A stretch of 64,000 bases of DNA from Trinickia violacea (GCF_005280735.1 NZ_CP040079.1:41351-105350), one strand, 5' to 3'; numbered from the stretch's first letter, positions 25,271 to 34,746 are shown. Numbers and translations: made by a program. The notes: generated by a model not told the origin, from the sequence alone.

Positions 25271-25715
25271 AAGGGCTGTCCTCGATCAGCTCGGCCTATG
25301 GGCTGTTTTCGATTTACGCTATCGAGGGGGTCGAGTCATAGCATTTCATATAGCGAACTATCACAATATGAATCAATGGCTTTGGAGTTTTGCTCCGACG
25401 CTAGAAGCCGTGCCGCACGGGTTGGGCCTTGCTTACATCCTCACCGGTCCGTCATTATCATTGGCAAGCAAACCGGATAGCAATTCTTAAATATTTGCGC
25501 GAAAGCCCTTTCCAAGACACGCTTGACATTTGTTCGCAATCACAGTTGACGCCCAAGGATATATTGAGCTTTCTAATTCCCTACGTACAGAAGCTACGTC
25601 GACGTTAAAAAGAAGACAGTTCGCGCTTTTTAATTAAGCGCCACGCCCAATAAAAACGCAGTCCTGACGTTCCCGAACATACGTAACGAACTAATAGGCA
25701 CAACACGGGGGCGTG
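25271..25715. other. AT-rich upstream region of the LuxR-type gene
   Basis: No supportable gene. The sequence becomes clearly AT-richer than its surroundings and includes a CATATAG...CAATATG imperfect dyad near 25345. It probably holds the promoter and operator of the regulator starting at 25716. Nothing resembling a luxI gene lies here. Confidence 0.4.
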
Positions 25716-27119
25716 ATGGATAGCTCGCAGAAAACGACGGTAGAAGTACAGGCAGTAAAGACGAAAAATGAAACGATCTCTTGGGCCATCTCTGGTCAAG
25801 CCGCCTCGACGGAGATTGAAAGACGTTCATCCGTTCCAGTTGATGGGAATAGCGAACTGGTCGTTGAATCGACATTTGTTCCTGATAATCGGGAGGATGT
25901 TGAGAGATTTTTTCGATCTGATGAATTTTATAAGGATAACGAAGAAGCGTTAAATATTCTAATGAAAAAATGTGTCCTGCGTTTGAGAGGTGACGCTGTG
26001 ACTAGTGAACCCTCAGTTTCCGTAGTTGATATCTCGGAAGAAATTGGCAGACTTACGTCAGCCGACACGCAAGCGGACTTGGTGAGGCGAGTGGCGAAAA
26101 TCGTAAGAATTCTAGAGGGAGAATATTTTTATTTTACGATGGTGAGGCTAGATGAAAACAGTCGTGAGCCTATTTTCCACAAAAATCTCTCCAATGTGCC
26201 ACCCGAAATTGCGCAAATTTACATCACCAACAAATGGTACGCGACAGACCCGTTTCTGATCCATGCCAAGCTGAAGAACGAGCCAATTGTTAGCTCCCAT
26301 CTTGGGCTGTTGGAAAATTTGAGCGGGAGCTGGCGCCGGATGGGCGAGTTGGGACGTGCTAACGGCCTGTGCAGTTGGCTTGCGTGTCCCGTGCATGGTG
26401 CCAATCCCCTTGTGTACGGCGTACTGCGCGTTGCAAATGCGAGATTGCCGAAAGATGGAGGTGAAACGCCATTGCTTAGGTCGTCCCTGTTGTTTCGAGC
26501 GATAGCCACAGAGATCTTTCAATGGCTAGTTCGACGCGAGTTGGTGATGGTTAGAAAGCTCTACGGCCTGAATCAAGATGAACTCAAGGCGCTTCAACTT
26601 TATCATGAGGGCGGCACGGCAGATGATATTGCTTGCGCTCTTAATATGAGCAAGCGAGATCTCTACAAAAGTGTTTATAGATCTATAAACGCAAAAATGA
26701 ACTGCAGAAACATATCCGAGGCGGCTAGGTTGGCTGTTCGAGCAGGATTAATCCCTCCTTTTATCGGTAAGAAGGTGGTTCACGTTGTTCATCACCCACG
26801 ATGGGGTGTCTACCTTGGTTCGGAGTGGGGAATGCCATTTTGGTCAAAGGTCAATCCAGTGCCGCACCGAGACGCGGTAGGCTTTGAGACATCTCTTGCG
26901 GCGGAGGAGTTCGTTAGGAGTATAAACGGTACCATTAACGCGGACGACTACGCCATCGCGCGCGTTGAGGTGGACCAAACGACAACCTTGGTTCTTGAAG
27001 ATCTTTGCGTGAAGGCAGGACTACCGCCGTGGACAGATTCCTCCATCAATTTAACATCTGCCCCGGACGAATCGACCACCCCGGGATCGTTGGACGATCC
27101 ATCCCCTACCTACCATTGA
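25716..27119 (+). CDS. LuxR-type regulator with autoinducer-binding-like domain
   Basis: This 467-residue protein has a central domain (about 110-265) resembling the acyl-homoserine-lactone-binding fold (WYATDPFLIHAKL and GLCSWLACPVHGANPLVYGV). A LuxR helix-turn-helix (about 285-345) begins LNQDELKALQLYHEGGTADD. It is about twice the usual length, with ~100 extra N-terminal residues and ~120 C-terminal residues of unknown function. There is no luxI gene in the window. The coding sequence is AT-richer than the plasmid backbone, suggesting recent acquisition. The reading starts at GTG 25713 or ATG 25716; the ATG is used. It could control the island on its left or the surface proteins on its right. 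Confidence 0.75.
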   Translation: MDSSQKTTVEVQAVKTKNETISWAISGQAASTEIERRSSVPVDGNSELVVESTFVPDNREDVERFFRSDEFYKDNEEALNILMKKCVLRLRGDAVTSEPSVSVVDISEEIGRLTSADTQADLVRRVAKIVRILEGEYFYFTMVRLDENSREPIFHKNLSNVPPEIAQIYITNKWYATDPFLIHAKLKNEPIVSSHLGLLENLSGSWRRMGELGRANGLCSWLACPVHGANPLVYGVLRVANARLPKDGGETPLLRSSLLFRAIATEIFQWLVRRELVMVRKLYGLNQDELKALQLYHEGGTADDIACALNMSKRDLYKSVYRSINAKMNCRNISEAARLAVRAGLIPPFIGKKVVHVVHHPRWGVYLGSEWGMPFWSKVNPVPHRDAVGFETSLAAEEFVRSINGTINADDYAIARVEVDQTTTLVLEDLCVKAGLPPWTDSSINLTSAPDESTTPGSLDDPSPTYH

Positions 27120-27143
27120 GCAAAACGCACCGCCTACCATAAA

Positions 27144-27181
27144 GCGCGCGGACAAATCAAGAGTGTGATTTGTCCGCGCGC
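27144..27181 (+). terminator. 16-bp perfect inverted repeat after the LuxR-type gene
   Basis: Arms GCGCGCGGACAAATCA and TGATTTGTCCGCGCGC are exactly complementary with a 6-base loop, 24 bp past the stop. The following bases are not T-rich, so it is a strong stem rather than a textbook intrinsic terminator. The next 290 bp to 27469 contain no supportable gene. Confidence 0.6.
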
Positions 27182-27469
27182 CTGTTGGTAGAGTGCCGAC
27201 TAGTTGATGGGCTCTCACTGCGCATAAGCAAGTCGCTGAATCGACAGTCGAGGTTACAGATGTCGGTCACGCGACCTCTGGTGGAACAGGAGATCAACCT
27301 CTGGCTATCTCGAAACGACATTGCTGTCGCGTCAGCGTTGCACAAGAGCCGGCGAGTGAGAGTTGAAGATGTTCTACAGGTAGGAAGGGACCTGATATGA
27401 CGTTGGCCCAAATCTAGGTCTGGGTCTAAGTGGAGTCTAATTTTCAGAATCGTGTTTAGGAGTACATAG

Positions 27470-28324
27470 ATGTTTGCTAAAAAATTCAAGGCTATCGCGG
27501 TTGCACTGCTCGCAGTGGCGCTCGCTGCTTGCGGTGGTGGCGGTAACTCCGCAGGCTCTTCGCAGACTGCAACGAATCCACCACAAGCCAATCCACCTCA
27601 AGCGCCCGCACAAAACAACGCTGAGTGGACTTTCGCCGGGTCGGCTCCAATGGTTTCTGGACCGAATGTCGCGGTCGTATTCGCGCCCGCCACCCTGTCG
27701 TCGACCGGTGTGACGGGATCGGGCAGCACGATTTCAGCAGCCAGCGAGCCCCTCCGGAGTGAGGTGCAGCAATCCAGCTATGGTGGCGCCTTCACGACCA
27801 TCGGCACCAGCGCGCTCTCGATATCGCTCACCCCGGGAAGCACGATCTCGGACCTCAACGGTGCGGGCGGGTACGTCGCAATCGGCCGGTGGAATCACGG
27901 CTCGGATTCGAGCGGCGGAAACTACACGGCTAATCAGGGCGCGCACTACGCAGTAGGCACGTCGCTCACGCTGTCTCCCGGAACCGGCTCCCTGGCCTGT
28001 TCGAACCTTATGGCTACGTCGCCGACATCGGTGACGGGCAGCGTAGCTCCCGGAACGCTGGTGTCGGCCTCCGCGACTCTGGACCTCACGACGCTGACCC
28101 TGACAAACTTTTCAGAGACGGTGACGATCGGCGCGGATAAACAGGCGCCGATTACAGCGGCAACAGTACCGACAGGTGGTGGGCAATTTGGAGGCGGCTT
28201 GAGCTTCCTGGTGCGCACGATGGGTAGCGACAGTACCAAACCGCTCGTGGCTATTGCGTATGGAGCGAGGCTCCCAAATACCGGGGACATCAATGGACTC
28301 GTGGTGCTGTCCTGCCACAGCTGA
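27470..28324 (+). CDS. Putative lipoprotein of unknown function
   Basis: This 284-residue protein starts with a lipoprotein signal peptide (MFAKKFKAIAVALLAVALAAC, lipobox LAAC) and a glycine/serine/proline-rich linker. A beta-rich domain with many Ser, Thr and Gly follows, including GYVAIGRWNHG. Two further cysteines lie at GSLACSNL and at the very end (VLSCHS), and could form a disulfide. TAGGAGTACATAG precedes the ATG. It is likely outer-membrane anchored. The fold may resemble a small beta-barrel surface lipoprotein, but I do not recognise the family. Confidence 0.65.
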   Translation: MFAKKFKAIAVALLAVALAACGGGGNSAGSSQTATNPPQANPPQAPAQNNAEWTFAGSAPMVSGPNVAVVFAPATLSSTGVTGSGSTISAASEPLRSEVQQSSYGGAFTTIGTSALSISLTPGSTISDLNGAGGYVAIGRWNHGSDSSGGNYTANQGAHYAVGTSLTLSPGTGSLACSNLMATSPTSVTGSVAPGTLVSASATLDLTTLTLTNFSETVTIGADKQAPITAATVPTGGGQFGGGLSFLVRTMGSDSTKPLVAIAYGARLPNTGDINGLVVLSCHS

Positions 28325-28386
28325 TGTCGCGGCACCGCGAAAAGAATCAATGTTCTCCCGCGAAAATTAGCTTGACAGACGCCGAT

Positions 28387-28430
28387 CATCAAAATACATT
28401 CCATCGAATCATCAAAATAAGCATTTTGAT
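28387..28430 (+). promoter_or_regulatory. Operator-like dyad before the 112-residue gene
   Basis: ATCAAAAT-AAGC-ATTTTGAT (28411-28430) is a perfect dyad, and an extra half-site ATCAAAAT occurs at 28387-28394. It lies 10-50 bp upstream of the start at 28441, a typical place for autoregulation. The binding protein is unknown; the adjacent gene product is a candidate. Confidence 0.5.
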
Positions 28431-28440
28431 ATGTTGATGT

Positions 28441-28779
28441 ATGAAGATCGACCATTCGCCAACAGAAAACGGCCGCATCAGAATATCTCGTTCTAAGATC
28501 CCAAAGTTGTCAATTTGGGAGGGGCGTTTGAGCAAGATCACTGAGGCTGAATTTCGGGAGTACGCGAAGAACAACGCGATCCGTAGGGCGGCTGTCGTGA
28601 AAACACCTGAGGGGTACGTGCTGATCATCGAGCTCACGTGGAAAGAGGGTCTGCACACCCTCTATACGCAGCGGAAGCAGCCACGAGCTTGGGCGAGCAT
28701 TGACCGAATGGTTGAATACCTACAGAGACATGAATTGCAGCTCAAGTCGATCGAGTTGCAACTTGACGGCAGCACTTGA
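28441..28779 (+). CDS. Conserved-looking small protein of unknown function
   Basis: This 112-residue basic protein has the central segment RRAAVVKTPEGYVLIIELTW followed by AWASIDRMVEYLQRHE. The profile (short helix, beta hairpin, helix) is compatible with a small DNA-binding or plasmid-maintenance protein, but I see no diagnostic motif. The upstream dyad suggests regulated, possibly self-regulated, expression. A hairpin follows 5 bp after its stop. Confidence 0.5.
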   Translation: MKIDHSPTENGRIRISRSKIPKLSIWEGRLSKITEAEFREYAKNNAIRRAAVVKTPEGYVLIIELTWKEGLHTLYTQRKQPRAWASIDRMVEYLQRHELQLKSIELQLDGST

Positions 28780-28783
28780 TGGG

Positions 28784-28820
28784 CGGTCTAGATCGGTATT
28801 GCAGGAGCTGATCTAGACCG
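28784..28820 (+). terminator. Hairpin with 11-bp arms
   Basis: CGGTCTAGATC and GATCTAGACCG are perfectly complementary around a 15-base loop, right after the 112-residue gene. No T-run follows. It may be a terminator or an operator for the next gene at 28884. Confidence 0.5.
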
Positions 28821-28883
28821 AATTCATGGCGTGGTGGTCTCGAAAGACATCGTCCGTTTCGATGAATAAATAAGGATAACGAA

Positions 28884-30143
28884 ATGTTTAAAAAGTGCAA
28901 AATCGAGATCCAGCGTTATATTGTGGCCGTCACGACTATGGGTTGTTGTGTGGCGCTTTCTGCGTGTGGCGGTGGTGGCGGGGGAGGGAGTTCATCTGCA
29001 CCCGCCACCACATCGTCGAGCAGCAGCGGCAACACGACTTCCAGCTCGAATAGTCTTCCAAACGTGGCCGGGATCATCCCGACTGGGGCCAACGTCTTGC
29101 AGGTATCTATCAACCAAGCAAGCGGCGGATACCAGAATGTTGCGATGGCTAGCGTGACGATCTGCGCACCGGGAAGCGCGACAAGCTGCGTCACCGTAGA
29201 CAACATGACGGTAGATACCGGCTCTGTCGGCATCCGTATTAACGCGTCCGCACTGAGCAACTTGACATTACCTGGGGTGACGAATGCCGGTGGCTATCAA
29301 GCGGCGGAATGTCAGGCCTTTATAACGAGTGCGGTTTGGGGCGCAGTTCGACTCGCCGATGTTTCACTTGGTGGAGAAACTGCCCATAACTTGCCGATCC
29401 AGGTTGTCGCTGACGCCGGTATTCCGTCTGCGCCGTCGGATTGTTCCGCGCTTCCTCATTTGCCGGGTAATGGGACCATCGGCATCGGATACAACTCCCA
29501 GGATTGCGGTACTACCTGCGCGAGCACATCGGCTGAGTATTACGCGTGTCCGGCCGGGGAGGCGACCTGCGGCCATTCGAAGCTCCCCTTGGCGAGCCAG
29601 GTCTCAAATCCAATCGCTGGGTTCACGACCGACAACAACGGCGTGATTTTTGAGTTGCCTGCTATCCCAACGTTAGGTGCGTCGACTGTCTCGGGAGCAA
29701 TTGTCTTCGGGATCGGTACGCAGACCAACAATTCGCCATCAGGGATGACGGTGCTGCCGGTTTCATCTCAGGTTGGAACGCTCGCTGCCACGATCAACGG
29801 TGTCGCTTACCCGCAGAGCCTGATCGATAGCGGCACCGGCTTTATTACATTCGCAGATGCCGGAATTCCAATCTGCTCAAGCGGTAAGGAATTTTGCCCG
29901 GCGTCTCCGCAAACGATCGGCGTTGCACTTCAAGGAGTCAACGGAGGTTCAACACTATCGGAGACTTTCCCGGTCATTGATGCTTCGACCCAAGCGGCAG
30001 GATCGGCGACGTACGTTGCATCGGTGTCTAACAGCACCACGCGCGTCATTTTGGGCTTGCCGTTCTTCTACGGGCGAACCATCGCTTTTGCGTTGACAGG
30101 CGCCAATACGTCGCTCGGTGCCGGCCCATTCGTAGCGATGTAG
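28884..30143 (+). CDS. DUF3443-type lipoprotein with pepsin-like aspartate motifs
   Basis: This 419-residue protein has a lipoprotein signal (lipobox ALSAC) and a Gly/Ser-rich linker. Its two lobes each carry an aspartic-protease-like signature: VDTGSVGIRI near residue 111 and IDSGTGFITF near residue 314. DUF3443 proteins are frequent in Burkholderia and share this pattern. Several cysteine pairs suggest disulfides, consistent with a periplasmic or surface location. Protease activity is inferred from the two DTG/DSG motifs, not shown. AAGGATAACGAA precedes the ATG. Confidence 0.75.
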   Translation: MFKKCKIEIQRYIVAVTTMGCCVALSACGGGGGGGSSSAPATTSSSSSGNTTSSSNSLPNVAGIIPTGANVLQVSINQASGGYQNVAMASVTICAPGSATSCVTVDNMTVDTGSVGIRINASALSNLTLPGVTNAGGYQAAECQAFITSAVWGAVRLADVSLGGETAHNLPIQVVADAGIPSAPSDCSALPHLPGNGTIGIGYNSQDCGTTCASTSAEYYACPAGEATCGHSKLPLASQVSNPIAGFTTDNNGVIFELPAIPTLGASTVSGAIVFGIGTQTNNSPSGMTVLPVSSQVGTLAATINGVAYPQSLIDSGTGFITFADAGIPICSSGKEFCPASPQTIGVALQGVNGGSTLSETFPVIDASTQAAGSATYVASVSNSTTRVILGLPFFYGRTIAFALTGANTSLGAGPFVAM

Positions 30144-30299
30144 CTGCCAAAGCTAACGAGGCGCAAGGAAACCAATTCAGCGAGGAGGTCTATGGATTGA
30201 AGACTGTCTGACGGATTCAGAGGCGGCTGGAACGGGTGCACCAACACCCGCCCCAGCCTGACCACAAGTGACCACTAGGCTAATAGAGGAAAACCACTC

Positions 30300-32582
30300 A
30301 TGGCTACACGAATTGTAGATGATCTCGCTCGCCCGCACGGCACGAAAAAAATCTGCGCGGCAGTGCTGCTCGCGCTCGGCGCGGTAACGACCGCTCACGC
30401 CAGCACGTTTTGTCTGCCTGGCAACGGCTCAAGCGGCAGCTACGACACGTTTTTGACCGGCGCCGATATCTTGGTGAACCCTTACAGCGGGATCGGTAAT
30501 GCCACCGGCAATATCGCCAGCAACGCGAATGGCACCCCCAACGGCACAGGGGATGCGAATGCCGGTGCTTATTCGTCCGCTGGCTGGGTGAACCAACTGT
30601 CTCCGGGGCAGGTGTCTCCAGGCTGGACGACGCTCGCAGCGGAAGGCTCAACCAGCGTCATTTCGCTTCCTCAAACCATCTCGGGGTCCGGGCAAAACAA
30701 CACCTGCCAGAACGGCGGAGCCAATGCGAGCAACACACTCGCTACCGAAGGCTATGTACAGTCTGCAATCGCCAGTATTCCCCAGGCCACTGGAGCGTCG
30801 AATGCGGTCCAATACGATACGGACTCCTCCGGCAACAAGCTGAACAGCGTGACCCTGCAAGGTGGTGCATCCGGCACTGTCACAGTGACCAACGTCTCGC
30901 CTGGCAACCTCTCGGCATCGAGCACCGACGCGGTCAACGGCAGCCAGCTCTATAGCACGAATCAGAACGTGTCTGCTGCGCAGACGACCGCAAACAACGC
31001 GGTCACGAGCACCAACGGCCTGGCCTCCGCGCTGGGAGGCGGAGCGTCAGTCAGCAGCAATGGCGCTGTTACCGCGCCGACGTATTCGGTGCAGGGCGGC
31101 ACCTATTACGATGTGGGTTCCGCCCTGGGTGCGCTCAACGGTGCGGTGACCAACAACACCAGCAACATCAACAACCTCCTGAACGGCACGGCCGGCCTCG
31201 TGCAGACCAACGGCCAGACGATCACGGTTGGCGCGTCCGACCCGTCGACGGACGTGAACATCGCCGGCGCCAATGGCGCACGCGTTCTGTCGGGCGTCGC
31301 CAATGGTGTGGCTCCGACCGATGCGGCCAACATCGGACAGCTCGACGCAGCAACGGCCAACACCCTGAATCAGGCGAATGCCTACACCGACCAGGCCACG
31401 AAGTACTTCAAGGCCAACTCGACTGGCGCGGGCTCCGTCGCGAGTGGTACCGATACGGTCGCGATCGGCCCATCGGCTGTCGCATCCGGTTCCAGCGCGA
31501 TCGCGATGGGCAACGGGGCGCAGGCCCAGGGTACGGAGTCGATCAGCATCGGCACCGGCAACGTGGTGACCGGCAACAACTCGGGGGCGATCGGCGATCC
31601 GAACACGGTCAGTGGCAGCGGCTCGTATGCGGTCGGCAACAACAACACCATCGCGAACAACAACACGTTCGTTGTCGGCAACAACGTCACCACGACGCAA
31701 GACAACAGTGTTGTGGTCGGCAACGGCTCGGCAGACCATGCAGCGGTGGCGGTGTCCGGCATGACGCTTAACGGCACGACGTACGGCTTTGCGGGCGTCG
31801 CGTCGACAGCCAACGGCGTGGTGAGCGTGGGCGCATCGGGCGCGGAGCGGCAGGTCATCAACGTCGCAGCCGGCCAGCTGTCCGCTTCGAGCACGGATGC
31901 GGTGAACGGCAGTCAGCTCTACGCGACCAACAAGGCTGTCAACGCCCTGGGGGGCGTGGTGGGCAATCTCGGCACGTCGACAGCTTCTGCACTGGGTGGT
32001 GGTGCAACGTACAACAGCGGCACCGGCACCATCAGCGCGCCGTCGTACACGATCCAGGGCAGCACCTACAACAACGTCGGTGCCGCGCTTTCAGGGCTCG
32101 ATGGTTCGGTCACGAACCTCGTTCAGGGCCACTCGGGCCTCGTGCAGACCAACGGCCAGACGATCACGGTCGGAGCGAATGACACATCCACGCTCATCGA
32201 CGTGTCGGGGGTCAACGGCGATCGCACGATCACCGGCGTCGCACCTGGCACGGCCCCGAACGACGCCGCGACCGTAGGCCAGGTGGGCCAGGGCGTACAG
32301 GCCGCGAATGCCTACACGAATCAGCAGATCGGCATCGTGAGCCGTCAGTTGAACGCGCTGGGGGCTGCGGCAATGGCGGCGACCTCGCTGATTCCGAACG
32401 CGCGTGCAGAAGGTGTGTTCCAGGTGTCGGCTGCCGCAGGCACGTACGGCGGCCAGACGGCGCTTGCCCTTGGCGCGAACTGGTGGCCCTCGGACCGGCT
32501 GCTGGTGAACGCGCATGTGACGCGCTCGACGGGTTCTGGCGGCAGCGTTGGCGCGTCGGTTGGCGCCACGTTCGGCTTCTGA
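30300..32582 (+). CDS. YadA-type trimeric autotransporter adhesin
   Basis: This 760-residue protein has a signal sequence and a long passenger with repeated collagen-binding-like head motifs (AIGPSAVASGSSAIAMGNGA and AVGNNNTIANNN). Neck/stalk blocks appear twice as LSASSTDAVNGSQLY, as do duplicated segments around LVQTNGQTITVGA. It ends with a C-terminal YadA anchor ending VGATFGF, a canonical terminal Phe for outer-membrane insertion. Such proteins form trimers that mediate adhesion. Its place beside the conjugation genes suggests a role in cell-cell contact during transfer or in host attachment. AGAGGAAAACC precedes the start. Confidence 0.9.
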   Translation: MATRIVDDLARPHGTKKICAAVLLALGAVTTAHASTFCLPGNGSSGSYDTFLTGADILVNPYSGIGNATGNIASNANGTPNGTGDANAGAYSSAGWVNQLSPGQVSPGWTTLAAEGSTSVISLPQTISGSGQNNTCQNGGANASNTLATEGYVQSAIASIPQATGASNAVQYDTDSSGNKLNSVTLQGGASGTVTVTNVSPGNLSASSTDAVNGSQLYSTNQNVSAAQTTANNAVTSTNGLASALGGGASVSSNGAVTAPTYSVQGGTYYDVGSALGALNGAVTNNTSNINNLLNGTAGLVQTNGQTITVGASDPSTDVNIAGANGARVLSGVANGVAPTDAANIGQLDAATANTLNQANAYTDQATKYFKANSTGAGSVASGTDTVAIGPSAVASGSSAIAMGNGAQAQGTESISIGTGNVVTGNNSGAIGDPNTVSGSGSYAVGNNNTIANNNTFVVGNNVTTTQDNSVVVGNGSADHAAVAVSGMTLNGTTYGFAGVASTANGVVSVGASGAERQVINVAAGQLSASSTDAVNGSQLYATNKAVNALGGVVGNLGTSTASALGGGATYNSGTGTISAPSYTIQGSTYNNVGAALSGLDGSVTNLVQGHSGLVQTNGQTITVGANDTSTLIDVSGVNGDRTITGVAPGTAPNDAATVGQVGQGVQAANAYTNQQIGIVSRQLNALGAAAMAATSLIPNARAEGVFQVSAAAGTYGGQTALALGANWWPSDRLLVNAHVTRSTGSGGSVGASVGATFGF

Positions 32583-32603
32583 TTGATACCAGGAGCCGAA
32601 ACG

Positions 32604-33560
32604 ATGAAAGCAAACCTCGCATGCGCGCTCGCGCTTGCGGGGCTCCTCGCGAGCCCCGCGTTCGCCAGCGTGCGCAGCCAGGCCGACGCGTTGATGCCGG
32701 CTGCACAGGCAATCGCCGACCCTTACCAACGCGGCCAGGCCGAAGGCTGGCTGGAGATCGCGGCCCGCCAGGACGGGCAGGTGCTCGTCTCGCACACGTA
32801 CAACGACGCCGCCCCCAAGGCCCTCCAGAACGCCCGTCATTTCATCGACGGCAGCGTGCCGTTCGCGCCGATCTATGGCGAGAAGCATTGGCCCACCCGC
32901 GAAAACTGGGTCAAGGCGATTCGCGAGATCGAGGCGGTCAATGAGCGTGCGTCGGCCTCGACCTGCAAGGGCGAGTCGGCGGGGCGCCTGTCGGCCCTGA
33001 CCGATGAAGTCTGGAAGGAACAGGACGAGACGCACGGCACGCGGTGGGTGCATGGCTGGGCGCAGATCGAACGGGCCAAGCGTCTGTCAGAAACCGTCGA
33101 CGCCGAGCTTGCGCAGTGCTCTGCACCTGCCGCGCCGGTCGCACAAGCGGTGCCTGCCGCTCCGCCAAAAGCTATCGAGCTCTCCGCCGACGCGACGTTC
33201 GGTTTCGATAGCGCCATGCTCAAGCCGCAAGGCCGGGCGGCTATCGACGCACTGGCGAAATCGATCGCTGACGCAGGCAAGGCTGATGTGATCACGGTGA
33301 CGGGCTACACCGACCGGCTCGGGTCCACCGCGCACAACCTCGAGCTGTCCCGCCGGCGGGCACAGACGGTCGCCGACGCCCTGAAGGCTGACGGCGTGCA
33401 GGCCTCGCGCATTGAAGCCCGCGGTGCTGGCGCGGCCTCGCCCGTGGTCAGTTGTCCGGGGGCGCGATCCGCAAGGGTTATTGCCTGCTTGGCTCCGAAC
33501 CGGCGTGTCGAGGTCAGAGTGTCGGGTACGGCCGCGCATGCAAATGCGGGGCAGGACTGA
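32604..33560 (+). CDS. OmpA-family periplasmic/outer-membrane protein
   Basis: This 318-residue protein has a signal peptide (MKANLACALALAGLLASPAFA), a helical N-terminal half, and a C-terminal OmpA peptidoglycan-binding domain. The domain shows LSADATFGFDSAMLKPQGRA, VTGYTDRLGS, LSRRRAQTVADAL and PNRRVEVRV. A cysteine pair before PNRR is typical. AGGAG sits nine bases before ATG 32604. It lies 21 bp after the adhesin and may stabilise it by anchoring to the cell wall, as SadB/OmpA-type partners do for some autotransporters. Confidence 0.85.
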   Translation: MKANLACALALAGLLASPAFASVRSQADALMPAAQAIADPYQRGQAEGWLEIAARQDGQVLVSHTYNDAAPKALQNARHFIDGSVPFAPIYGEKHWPTRENWVKAIREIEAVNERASASTCKGESAGRLSALTDEVWKEQDETHGTRWVHGWAQIERAKRLSETVDAELAQCSAPAAPVAQAVPAAPPKAIELSADATFGFDSAMLKPQGRAAIDALAKSIADAGKADVITVTGYTDRLGSTAHNLELSRRRAQTVADALKADGVQASRIEARGAGAASPVVSCPGARSARVIACLAPNRRVEVRVSGTAAHANAGQD

Positions 33561-33615
33561 TAGGGAAAGCGGTCCGGGCGAGAGTCCGGACCCGACGCAC
33601 AGGGAAATTCAGACT

Positions 33616-33831
33616 ATGTTCCTCAAAGATCAAGAACGAATAGCACTACTCAATGCCTCGCTGACACCGGATGAGCTCGATCGTGTGATTTCGACCGTCC
33701 AGCAGCGCAACCCGCACGCGTTTCATACCCAGGAGTCGCTTCACACACGCGTGTTCTTCAACCAGCCGTTACATGGCGAGCCATGCAAAGGGTTCATTCA
33801 CTTTGCGCCGCCTCAGCCCGGCAATCGATAG
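33616..33831 (+). CDS. Small conserved-looking protein of unknown function
   Basis: This 71-residue protein begins MFLKDQERIALLNASLTPDE and has no membrane segment or signal peptide. It is in frame with a longer non-specific opening from 33412 that overlaps the OmpA gene, so the internal ATG is preferred. It sits immediately before the PLD-type nuclease gene (start 8 bp after its stop), suggesting that it is part of the transfer operon. Confidence 0.5.
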   Translation: MFLKDQERIALLNASLTPDELDRVISTVQQRNPHAFHTQESLHTRVFFNQPLHGEPCKGFIHFAPPQPGNR

Positions 33832-33839
33832 GAGACGCC

Positions 33840-34481
33840 ATGCGAAAGAGACTTGATCAACTCGCATCGGCATTCACCGCTTGCCACTGGGCGAGGGCGG
33901 CTGTACTGGCACTGGCGATGTCAGCGGGGGCCATCCCCGCTCACGCGCAGTTGGCAGGCCTGCTGAACAGCCTTGTCGACTCACATCAGGCTGCCGCGTC
34001 AGCTGCGCCGCAAGTCGAGGTGGGCTTTTCACCGGAGGGCAGTGCCGAGCAATTGGTGCTACGGGCGATCGCAAGCGCGCACAAATCGGTCCGCGTCGCG
34101 GCCTACTCGTTCACGTCGGCCGAGGTGGTGCGCGCGCTTGTCGCGGCGAAACGCAACGGCATCGATGTCGCGGTGCTGGTCGACGAGAAAAACAACCTTG
34201 TCGAAGATCGTTCCGGCAAGGCGCGCGCAGCGCTCAACCTGCTCGTCAACGCCGGCATTCCGACTCGCACGATCGGCGTGTACCCGATCCACCACGACAA
34301 ATACGTGGTGGTAGACGGCGAAACGGTGGAGACGGGCTCGTTCAACTACAGCAGAGCAGCTGCCTCGTACAACAGCGAAAACGCCCTGGTCATCTGGCAC
34401 GACCCGGCGCTGGCTGCGCAGTACCTCGCCCACTGGCAAAGCCGGTGGGAGCAGGGTGTGCCGTACCGCTCCACCTATTGA
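33840..34481 (+). CDS. Exported phospholipase D-family nuclease (Nuc/EndA-like)
   Basis: This 213-residue protein has a signal peptide (ending AGAIPAHAQ) and a single PLD domain with one HKD motif, seen as HHDKYVVVDGETVETGSFN (H, K and D present). Single-HKD secreted proteins of this size, such as Nuc of pKM101, dimerise to form one active site and cleave DNA non-specifically in the periplasm. Nuclease genes of this type sit at the start of several VirB operons. GGAG lies six bases before ATG 33840. Confidence 0.85.
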   Translation: MRKRLDQLASAFTACHWARAAVLALAMSAGAIPAHAQLAGLLNSLVDSHQAAASAAPQVEVGFSPEGSAEQLVLRAIASAHKSVRVAAYSFTSAEVVRALVAAKRNGIDVAVLVDEKNNLVEDRSGKARAALNLLVNAGIPTRTIGVYPIHHDKYVVVDGETVETGSFNYSRAAASYNSENALVIWHDPALAAQYLAHWQSRWEQGVPYRSTY

Positions 34482-34512
34482 AGCTTAACCCCTCTATACG
34501 GGAGAACGTTCC

Positions 34513-34737
34513 ATGTTGTCGACCATTACGACCTTACTGCAAACGCTCGCGCAAGCCATCTTTGTGAGCTACGGCCCCTACATCTTCATGATCGTGCTTG
34601 GCATCCTGGTGATCATGGTCGCGAAGGGCTGGGTGCCGATGAAGGGTGCCGTTATTGCGGCGGTTGCATGCTTCGTGTTCTTCATGGTGCCGAGCCTCGT
34701 GCGCTACGCGGCATCGATAGCCCAGGCACAGATCTGA
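34513..34737 (+). CDS. virB2: VirB2-like pilin
   Basis: This 74-residue protein has two hydrophobic segments (YIFMIVLGILVIMVAKGW and AVIAAVACFVFFMVPSL) separated by a short basic loop, the hairpin topology of mature VirB2/TrbC pilins. It is shorter than usual and lacks a long cleaved leader. Position directly before virB3 and virB4 supports the call. Confidence 0.75.
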   Translation: MLSTITTLLQTLAQAIFVSYGPYIFMIVLGILVIMVAKGWVPMKGAVIAAVACFVFFMVPSLVRYAASIAQAQI

Positions 34738-34746
34738 GGGGCTGCC

